A stretch of 10,506 nucleotides of DNA from Sporisorium sorghi (Eukaryota > Basidiomycota > Ustilaginomycetes > Ustilaginales > Ustilaginaceae), in the NCBI GenBank assembly GCA_023212695.1, contig JALCCG010000466.1, positions 1 through 10,506 of the forward strand, written 5' to 3'. Shown piece by piece: positions 1 to 6,912 of this stretch. Numbering within the stretch: position 1 is the first letter of the stretch; every line of letters starts with the position of its first letter. The notes under the pieces were generated by a model. It saw only the letters and a program-made list of their open reading frames with translations. It was not told where the DNA came from and ran no database searches. The position numbers were made by a program, and so were the translations under genes.

Positions 1-22
1 AAAAAAAAAAAAAAAAAAAAAA

Positions 23-77
<55 letters not shown>
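1..77. repeat. Poly-A tract (A22-C-A54)
   Basis: Apart from one C at 23, positions 1-77 are all A. On the PCNA strand this is intronic poly-T. Such a run is prone to slippage in sequencing and assembly, so its true length is uncertain. Confidence 0.95.
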
Positions 78-80
<3 letters not shown>

Positions 81-100
81 AAAGTTTGGCCTCAACTTAC
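1..100 (-). other. PCNA last intron, donor side only
   Basis: A GTAAGT donor (100-95, minus strand) follows the EVPLL codons of exon 2. In-frame readthrough would give only V-S-stop, whereas every PCNA continues with VEYK or similar, so an intron is required. Beyond about 20 nt the intron is essentially all T on the gene strand, and its acceptor lies off the left edge. Confidence 0.88.
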
Positions 101-1000
101 CAGAAGGGGCACCTCGTTGCTCATGTGCAGCTGCACCTCGTCGGCGAGCGGGGCAGCTTTAGCAAAGTTGCTAAGGTATTTCAGCGAGAAGGTCAAGTTG
201 ACCGCCTGCTGCATCTCGATCTTCACGGGCACTTGACCACCGGACGAACTGCTGCCGCCGTCCTGCTTGCGCTTCTTCTTGGCCGGCTTCACGTCCTCGT
301 CGTCATCGTCATCGTCGCCGTCGTCGTCAGCCAGCACAGCCGTACCGCTGCCCTGCTTGAGCGTCATCCTAGCTGCGCCGATCTCGCCCTCTGCCGAGAA
401 CGACACACCCTCTTTCGAGACTTCGATCTTGACGCTCTCGCCGATGTTGGCGAGGTCGCGGCAGATACGTCCGAATTCGCCGGAGCTCATCTTGACCACG
501 GCGTCGTACTGCGTGTCCGGAATGCCGAGGTGTTCGGAGTCAATGTCCATGAGCTTCATCTCAAACTCGCCGACGCGGTCCGACTTGGGCGACTCGAACG
601 TCATCTGCAGCGTGTCGCCATCGTCGGATTTCTTGAGCGACAGCACGTCGTCGTTGTTGGCGCCTTTGAGGATTTTACCGAGCGAGGAGAGCGACACGCC
701 GATCGACATGGGTCGGTCGCAGCGGAACTCCTCGAAGCAGTCGGTGCGCAGCTCTATCGCCGAAAGGGCAACGTGCGAGTTGTCCATGGCTTGCAGACGG
801 ATGCCGTCCTCGGAACACTCAAAGTTGGCATCGGTGATGAGCTCGCGCACGGCGTCGAGCACCTTTTTGAGCTGTTGTCGAGATGGCAAAAGAGATGGCA
901 AAAGAAGATGCGTTAGTGGACATCGCCCCGCGCATCCGCGGTTTGATACGACAAGCGGTAAACTTACAAGGACAGCCTCACGGAGACGAGCTTCCAACAT
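101..1000 (-). CDS. PCNA: PCNA, DNA polymerase sliding clamp (3' end outside window)
   Basis: Proliferating cell nuclear antigen is the homotrimeric ring that tethers replicative polymerases and repair factors to DNA in the nucleus. Exon 1 is 1000-968 (11 codons, starting MLEARLREAVL) and exon 2 is 871-101 (257 codons), giving 268 residues before the last intron. Numbering matches human PCNA up to about residue 183: K13/K14 and K77/K80 of the DNA-facing surface, M40, the interdomain connecting loop near 118-134 with LGIP at 126-129, Y133 and the modifiable K164 are all visible. Residues 185-226 then form an extra segment with an acidic run (193-204), a KPAKKKRK basic patch (206-213) and a Gly/Ser stretch, where the human protein has about 11 residues. 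The reading ends at EVPLL, so roughly the last 16 residues (the EYK strand and C-terminal tail) must be encoded beyond the window. The start is the first ATG in frame, with A at -3, and it matches the family N-terminus. It is divergent from the WD40 gene at 1657. Confidence 0.96.
872..967 (-). other. PCNA intron 1, 96 nt, phase 0
   Basis: On the minus strand the donor is GTAAGT (967-962), a CTAAC branch-site core lies near 912-916 and the acceptor is CAG (874-872). Splicing joins codon 11 (Leu) to LKKVLDA, exactly restoring the conserved PCNA N-terminus. The length is divisible by three and the intron has no in-frame stop. The stretch before the acceptor contains a 12-bp tandem duplication. 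Confidence 0.93.
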
Positions 1001-1150
1001 GATTGTGGTGTGTGGGTATGATGCTTTTGAGGTGTAGTGTAGGGTCCTAGGAGAGTCGCTTGTTCGCAGAGTCGAGCGAGGTGTTGGTGTGGAAGAGGAA
1101 AGGAAGATGTTGATCAACTGCTTGACACTTCTTACACAGAGTCACGCGCG

Positions 1151-1166
1151 CTCTCTCTCTCTCTCT
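1151..1166. repeat. (CT)8 microsatellite
   Basis: Eight perfect CT units lie in the upstream region of PCNA (GA units on the PCNA strand), directly next to an ACGCGCG stretch. Confidence 0.9.
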
Positions 1167-1235
1167 GGCTGGTTGATTTTGGAATGCTGTTCATCTCTTT
1201 GAGCTTCGACTGCGCTGTGCTGTGCCGTTTCTCCC

Positions 1236-1241
1236 TTTTTT

Positions 1242-1272
<31 letters not shown>
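1236..1272. repeat. Poly-T tract T7-C-T29
   Basis: A 37-nt, almost pure T tract interrupted by one C at 1243 and followed by CCCC. It lies about 240 bp upstream of the PCNA start codon. Confidence 0.95.
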
Positions 1273-1571
1273 CCCCAACTGAAGGCACAGTTTGACGAGG
1301 TTCACTTCTTTGCGCCAAAAACGCGGCGCGCGTGTCTTTCTGTTTCTGCGCTGAGCAAGCCGAGAAAAATCCACTCTACGCGAAAGAGAGACGATGAATT
1401 TCCGCGACGCGCTGCTGAGTAATTTCTCGAGGCGGGCGAGCGAGTGTTGGTCTCCTTTTTGGGCTGGCGACGACGCGCGTGTTGCGTGTCTGCGCTGCGC
1501 TGGGCTGCGCTTCTTCTCGTGCGGCAGCTCGGCTGAGTCTGATTTGAACTCGACGTGGAGGCAAGCAGACC

Positions 1572-1596
1572 AAAAAAAAAAAAAAAAAAAAAAAAA
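1572..1596. repeat. Poly-A tract A25 followed by GGGG
   Basis: Twenty-five A residues and then four G residues, about 60 bp upstream of the Doa1-like start codon. The tract could pair with the T29 tract across about 300 bp, but it is more likely an independent promoter element. Confidence 0.95.
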
Positions 1597-1610
1597 GGGG
1601 TAACACTTTG

Positions 1611-1628
1611 CTCTCTCTCTCTCTCTCT
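1611..1628 (+). repeat. (CT)9 microsatellite in the Doa1-like leader
   Basis: Nine CT units end 28 bp before the ATG. Pyrimidine-rich stretches just upstream of start codons are common at fungal transcription start regions, so this may mark the start site or the leader. Confidence 0.85.
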
Positions 1629-1656
1629 TCTCGACGTCCACCTTTCGAAACACACC

Positions 1657-3289
1657 ATGTCGGACGGGATAGGGCAAGCCTCGACCTCGAAAGATGCTGG
1701 CTTCGCACTGACGCACGTTTTGCGAAGTCATACGTCGGATGTGAGTGGTGCTTTACATTGTCGCTTCTAGCGGGGAGGCGCCTTTCTGAACTCCACCTTG
1801 CCACTGTGTGCTGCAGGTTCGATCGGTATCAACCACGCTCGACCCGCTGTCGCATCGTGAAGCGCTGCTGTCTGGATCACGCGACGAGACTGCCACGTAC
1901 TGGTCTCGACCTTGCGCTGCTCCATCTGACGGGCCAGCAGCCAGCTTCGACAAGGGAGCAACATTCCAGGGTCATCGCTTCTGCAATGCTGTCGACTTTG
2001 TGCCACCTGCACCTTCGTTCGGGCTGCCGAGAGGTCAGATTCTGATGGGCAGCCTCGACTCGCAGATTCGCTGCTTCGACCCTCTTCGTGCAGATAAGCC
2101 GCTCCAGGTGCTCTCGGACCACTGGGACAACATCTCCGTCTTGTCATCGTACACAGCTAGCACTTCCGGGCAAGAGGCGGCAGACAGCTCGCAGCTGCCC
2201 GTGTTCATCTCGGCCAGCTGGGACAAGACTGCTCGAGTGTGGATCTGGGATCCCGTAGACGCCAAGTGGAGCTCCAAGTCTGTTCTCCGCGGTCATGACG
2301 AGGCGGTATGGGGAGTGCAGATCGTCGAGCCCCCATCTTCGGCTGAGGATGCAGCTGCAGCAGCATCTCGGCAGGGCAGATATCTCACCTCCTCCGCCGA
2401 CCTCTTCATTCGCCTCTTTCATGGCGACCAGCTCACCACGGTCTATGCAGGGCATGTGGACGTCGTGCGCTCGTTGAAGCTCTTGCCCACATTGCCCTCC
2501 TCATCCGCCGCTGACGCTGGAGCATCCACCGCGACTGGCGACAATCCGCCCTTCTATCCGAGTCAACAGCTGTTTGCCTCCACTTCCAACGACGGCACCG
2601 TTCGCATCTGGTCGCTCGACGCCCGTCGCAGCCCCACCCGCGGCAACGGCGGCGAGGCTCTGCGCGTGCTCCGAGGTCACACTAGCTTGGTGTACGACGT
2701 AGCTGCTTTTATCCAGCGCGATACCGGCAGCCCGAGACTCGTGAGCAACGGCGAGGACGGCACCTTCCGCGTGTGGGACTGGAACGCGGGCGAGCTCCTG
2801 CAGACCGTAGCCGTGCCCGTCATCTCGGTGTGGTCGATCGCAGTACTCCCGCAATCGCAGGACGTCGTCGTCGGGTGTAGCGACGGTCTCGTGCGTGTCT
2901 ACTCGCAGCATTCTCGCTTCGAGGCGCCTTCATCGGACAGCAACTTCATGGGTGCAGCGCTGTCCGAAACTGAGGCAGCCATCGAAGCACAAAAGGCGGA
3001 AGACGTGCAGCAGCAGCAACACGAGCTTGCGGTCCAGGCCACCGAGACTTCCACGAGCGCGGACGGACAGGACGGTGAAGCTGCACAAGGCGAGGGCGAG
3101 GTGTACCAAGGCCAGCGGTACGACTTTGTGCTTCGGATCGACGTTTCGGACGACGCCGAGCCGCTGCCTCTGCCCATCAATCGCACCGATGACAGAAGGC
3201 AGATCGCCTCCGACTTTGTTGCGCTGCATCGGCTTCCCGAGTCGTACGTCGATAAGATTGTCGACTTTGTCAACCTGGTTCTGGGCTGA
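1657..3289 (+). CDS. DOA1: Doa1/Ufd3/PLAA-family WD40 protein with partial PFU, no PUL
   Basis: The family consists of ubiquitin-binding cofactors of the Cdc48/p97 ATPase that act in ubiquitin recycling and protein turnover. Exon 1 (1657-1740, 28 codons) and exon 2 (1817-3289) give 518 residues. The ATG sits in a good CACC context; farther upstream the frame only reads through poly-A. Seven WD40 blades span about residues 20-392, with recurrent GH starts and SxD...RIW/RVW ends (for example SASWDKTARVW, NDGTVRIW, GEDGTFRVW). The last blade, ISVWSI...VVVGCSDGLVRVY, is typical of Doa1/PLAA. A Gln- and acid-rich linker (about 393-460) leads to YDFVLRIDV at 463, which matches the second half of the ubiquitin-binding PFU domain through LPESYVDKIVDF near the C-terminus. 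The first half of the PFU (the AYQW...KIGDV part in relatives) is not recognisable, and the Cdc48-binding PUL domain is absent. Relatives are usually 700-800 residues, so this protein is short. Family membership is strong; retention of the classical function is uncertain. Confidence 0.86.
1741..1816 (+). other. Intron of the Doa1-like gene, 76 nt, phase 0
   Basis: Donor GTGAGT and acceptor CTGCAG. Splicing joins HTSD to VRSVSTTL, making an unbroken first WD40 blade (LRSHTSDVRSVS). Without splicing the frame stops within about ten codons. Confidence 0.92.
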
Positions 3290-3874
3290 GTGCATATTTC
3301 ACCCACGCTTTGCCATGATAGAGTCGGCATGACATCGACGCTTTTGTGCTACCGGTCCGAATGTGCAGTATCGGGCAGACAAGATCTCCAACAGCCCGGC
3401 TATCTCTGCCTGGAATGCAATGCGGGTCTTGTGAGCGTGTGCCTGTGCAGGTGGACGATCGGCAATCTCGGCGTGACCAAGCGAGAGTCCACGTCGGAGG
3501 AATTGGTTCAGGAACGAGCATGAGTGGGGAAAGGACGCCGGTCGACTGTCACCCACCCGAGCCTTCTCTGAGCATCAACAGCAGCAGTTGGTGCGGAGGC
3601 AGAGAGTTTTGCCGTGATGCTCGTTTCCAGTAGGTCGGTGGAACCCTCTTGGAGCAACAGTTCCGGCATTCCGGACCATTGCGAAGATGGACGGGCGAAT
3701 TTCGGTCCAGCTCTGGCGTCAAGCGTCGAGGTCACGATGCGACGCTTCGGGAGCATCTTCGAGGGCCGGTGACTGCCAACCAGAGCGAGCGAGAGAGGAT
3801 GAGCAACGGCATCATGGCCACCGGCGACCTGTCCTGTTGAGCATGTCTCCTGATTGCCCACGAGGAGTCTCGCC

Positions 3875-3919
3875 AAAAAAAAAAAAAAAGAAAAAAGAAA
3901 CGAAAAAAAAAAAAACAAA
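3875..3919. repeat. Interrupted A-rich tract followed by GCTC repeats
   Basis: The pattern is A15-G-A6-G-A3-C-G-A13-C-A3, followed by several GCTC units to about 3943. Its order of A blocks and G interruptions closely resembles the tract at 4301. Confidence 0.9.
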
Positions 3920-4245
3920 GCTCGCTCGCTCGCTCTTTCGCTCTTGCTAGTCGTCCGCGCTCGAACTCTTCGTGCTCGGCCATTTCTCGAGCCGACCAAA
4001 GCTTTCCTGTTGGTTGTCGTCGTCCGGACCTCGTGACCCTGTAATGAGCCACCTCGCGTGCATCGATGACTGGTTCGAGAGCAGCAGTTGGCGCTTTCGA
4101 ATACTCGGTTCGTTTGTGTAGGACATGCGGTGCGTTCGTTCGAGAGTTCAGCCGCGCGCCACGCAAGCGGACCACCAGTAACCGGTCAGCCATTTTCAAC
4201 CCTCGACCCCGCAACGCGGAAACATCCGTCCGCTAATCGTCCCCA

Positions 4246-4329
4246 TTTTTTATTTATTTATTTTTTTTTATTTTGGTGGATTTCACGGAGAATTCCGGCC
4301 AAAAAAAAAAAAAAAAGAAAAAAAGAAAA
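4246..4329. repeat. T-rich / A-rich imperfect inverted repeat
   Basis: A 29-nt T-rich arm (4246-4274, with interspersed A) and a 29-nt A-rich arm (4301-4329, A16-G-A7-G-A4) are separated by a 26-nt loop. They could form an AT-only hairpin or cruciform with a few mismatches. It does not look like a bacterial-type terminator; in a fungus it may simply be two unrelated homopolymer tracts. Confidence 0.75.
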
Positions 4330-4982
4330 CAGAAGCGGCCAAGCGTGAAAGACCTCGAGGGCTTTACCCAAAGAGCCGCTTGAATGGCTTCTACAATGGA
4401 CAATGTGTGCTGTACAGGTCAATGGGAGGCAAGTGTGATGGGTCAGCATCGCAGCTGAAAGGCTCATGAAGGCGAGAGTTGAGCAAAGGGAGGAACCATC
4501 GAGAGCCAAACTGCGGAAGTTTGCGGAGGAGGAACGGCGGCTTCGGACCGGCTTTGTCGCTGACCTCGTTTTCCGAAAGCTTTGTGTTGCTTCCCCCCTT
4601 GCGCTTGACCTCATTCCGTCCCACGGTGAGCGAGCCGCAGCCAGCGCACAAGTGGACAACGTCCGAGCGAACCGCCGAGATGAAACGGTCCCTCCGCCTT
4701 GAATGCACTCGCTTCCATCTCTGAAAGCGTCACCAGGGCAGCCATAGCATATCGGTCGCCCTCTTAACACCATCGTCCAGCCAGACCCTCTCTGTTTACT
4801 GCCGAGAGTCGTGTCGCATTCTCTCGCCCTTGACTCTCGCCGGGCATTTCCACATGCGTCCGTCGTCGTCCTCCACGCCGGCTTTCAGTCGATTGCAGAA
4901 GCCACCATGATCTGGGCAAAACGGTCGCCTTGGACGACAACCATATCTTGAAGTATACTCTCCGACCCATCGAGTCAGTTGC

Positions 4983-5004
4983 GTGCATGCATGCATGCAT
5001 GCAC
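4983..5004. repeat. TGCA tetranucleotide repeat, perfect 22-bp palindrome
   Basis: GTGCATGC...GCATGCAC reads identically on both strands over 22 bp and is built of tandem TGCA units. Confidence 0.9.
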
Positions 5005-6399
5005 TCGACCGTGCGACCATCTTGATCGAGATGCGCCCGTAGTGCAAACACCGCACCCAGCCCTTCGAGACTGCCGAACGCGAGTCTTGCAACATTGTTC
5101 ACGGTCATTCGCTCTGATAAATGGACAGTGGTGGTCCAAGGATATAGAGCAAAGAGGTGTCCTCAGCTTCGGAGACGACGTCCCTCTCATCGAAATGCGG
5201 CACGATACCCTTCGGGCAGCACCGAGCGCGCAGCCAGCTCCCCCCTCGAAAGCCACCCAATCGAGAGATCACTCGGCAAGAGTTCTCACTGCAAGTCAAG
5301 CACACGTTCCGTCGGCGCATCCGTATCGAAAGGTGTGACATCGCAAAAAAGGCGTAGCCTGACAAGGGGCCTTGCTGTCACTTTACCACGCCTTGATCGA
5401 GTCTTCTGCAGAAAGAGAAAGCACACATTCAACGCGGCCGTCTCAGAATCGGCAGAGCCGACGGTCACAACAATTGACGCTACTGCTACGATACAGGCGG
5501 CTTCGAAAGGCGGCTTTCGACAATGGAGCAGCGGACAAGTAGCGACACATGTCATTTCGTAACCCTCCCCGTCATGGAAAGCATGGGGAAGAGCATCTAC
5601 TGTATACATGTTTTATCGGGCCAGCCTGGCTCGCATACAGTAGTCTCGTCCAAGTCCATGCGGCCAGCTAGGAGCAGTCACACACCTCAAACACCAAAGG
5701 CCTCAGAGCAGCTGCTGGAGCATTCGCCTATTCCGTACGACACGACGGGCCAGTGCAGCTCGATGGACACTCTCGCAATTGCGCCTCTACCCAGCAAAAC
5801 CGACCTCTAAGCACACCCATCGACGCTGGACATCTCGATCCGGCTCGAATTTCGATCCGCAAGCACAGCGCACTTGCTCTTTGTCGCCATGCTCGCAGAC
5901 ACGGTCGGCCCTTCCCGATCCTCAATCGCGGCCGACAAAGCTCTTGCACCACGAGCTACCAGGAGCTCCAGGTTGCAGCAACTCCTTCGGGAGCGGCCCG
6001 ACTGCAAAATCACGACGAAAAGCAAAGGTTCAGGCACCGCGCGACGAGATTCTGCAGATCACTATCGATCTCGCTTGCAACGGCGACGCGCCGGCTCAAC
6101 CAAAACCTTGCAGCTTTTGCAAGAATTGACCGCGCTCTGACACATTGTCGTTGGTTCATCCTCGAGCACGGCTTGTGGGTACAGTCGAGATTGGAAGGGA
6201 CAACGCTGACTCGCAAAGGGACGCAAGCTCGAGTGCATTGCCGAATGCTGTTCGCTCTATTGCGCCTTTTGCACGCTTTCGCTCGACGAGAGGATCGCTG
6301 GCCCGCGTGGCAGCAGAGCAAAATGTTGGTGACCGATCAGAATTTTCTTTTTGAAGAAAAAGTCGGCAGCCTTTCCTTTGCTAAAGTGCCTTCGAAATC

Positions 6400-6416
6400 T
6401 TTTTTTGGGGGGGGGG
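6400..6416. repeat. T7-G10 homopolymer junction
   Basis: Seven T residues are followed directly by ten G residues. This is the longest G run in the window and a likely slippage site. Confidence 0.9.
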
Positions 6417-6503
6417 ATTCTTCTTTTGTTCTCGCTTCGACTCCGACAGTTGGTCGACCGAAATTCCGCCTTCCAGAAGGCACTTTCTCGAAACAGATGC
6501 CGA

Positions 6504-6533
6504 ACAGACGGACAGACGGACAGACGAACGAAC
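6504..6533. repeat. ACGGACAG-type octamer repeat
   Basis: About three tandem copies of an ACGGACAG-like octamer, decaying into ACGAACGA units. It explains the repetitive SVRLSVCPSVR-like translations on the other strand. Confidence 0.75.
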
Positions 6534-6635
6534 AAACGAGACGCAGACGACAGAGACAAAGCAAAAGGGTCTTCCTGCTCTCTCATCAACGAAACAAACG
6601 CACAATTTTCGGATGACTTTTGCCGTTTTTCTCTC

Positions 6636-6660
6636 ATCTGATCTGATCTGATCTGATCAG
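6636..6660. repeat. (ATCTG)4 pentanucleotide repeat ending in ATCAG
   Basis: Four perfect ATCTG units are followed by ATCAG, so the end forms the palindrome CTGATCAG. Confidence 0.9.
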
Positions 6661-6672
6661 TTTTGGGTTTCC

Positions 6673-6692
6673 CTCTCTCTCTCTCTCTCTCT
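6673..6692. repeat. (CT)10 microsatellite
   Basis: Ten perfect CT units begin a pyrimidine-rich stretch upstream of the transcription factor gene. It is similar to the CT tracts in the PCNA/Doa1-like promoter and may be part of the core promoter region. Confidence 0.9.
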
Positions 6693-6912
6693 TTCTCTTT
6701 CATCGCATCATCGCTCCATCCTTCCTCGACCTTGCATCCTTCCTGCCTGCCTTTTGCATGGGGCGCGCGCTGGCTGATGCTGCATTGCCGTTCTCGTGGC
6801 TCTCCCTCAACAACCCCTGCTGCTCGGTTGCTCCTGGCCGGCCGCCAAGCCACAATCTGCAAAGCATACGTTGGATTTTGCCGCTCAAACTGCCGACGGG
6901 CGACTTGACGAT

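Larger units (their letters stand above)
1001..1656. promoter_or_regulatory. Divergent promoter and 5' leaders of PCNA and the Doa1-like gene
   Basis: The 656 bp between the two start codons hold no convincing gene. They contain (CT)8 at 1151-1166, T7-C-T29 at 1236-1272, A25 at 1572-1596 and (CT)9 at 1611-1628. Poly(dA:dT) tracts are known nucleosome-disfavouring promoter elements in fungi. Between and beside them are ACGCG or CGCGT cores at 1144, 1321, 1329, 1378, 1407, 1473 and 1476, an E2F-type GCGCCAAA at 1312-1319 and an SCB-like CGCGAAA at 1379-1385. ACGCG and CGCGAAA are the cores bound by the yeast MBF and SBF G1/S factors, which control replication genes. Their use in this organism is inferred. 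Confidence 0.7.

Noticed and set aside
86..1037. Two long plus-strand open frames (276 and 256 codons) opposite PCNA
   Set aside because: They are antisense to confirmed PCNA exons, their translations mirror its codon bias, and no domain is visible. One begins with TTG.
1132..1804. Overlapping minus-strand frames of 118-199 codons across the promoter
   Set aside because: Their sequence is dominated by Phe and Lys runs from the poly-T/A tracts and Arg-Glu runs from the CT repeats. They overlap the first exon of the Doa1-like gene.
3290..3633. Possible continuation of the Doa1-like protein (PUL domain) downstream of the stop
   Set aside because: All three plus frames were read; they are short, Cys/Arg-rich and unlike the helical PUL repeats, and no good donor-acceptor pair restores the frame.
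4070..4085. GGTTCGAGA resembling a tRNA B box
   Set aside because: No A box at a suitable distance upstream and no cloverleaf stems could be formed.
4391..4708. Minus-strand frame with a CAGCGSLTVGRN motif, resembling a zinc ribbon or RNase P Rpr2-like segment
   Set aside because: Only one CxxC knuckle is present, the frame starts with GTG rather than ATG, and the rest of the translation has no supporting pattern.
5753..6616. Plus-strand open frame of 287 codons
   Set aside because: It starts in mixed sequence without a recognisable domain, is Arg/Ser/Gln-rich and runs through the T7-G10 and ACGGACAG microsatellites. Similar-length frames overlap it on both strands.
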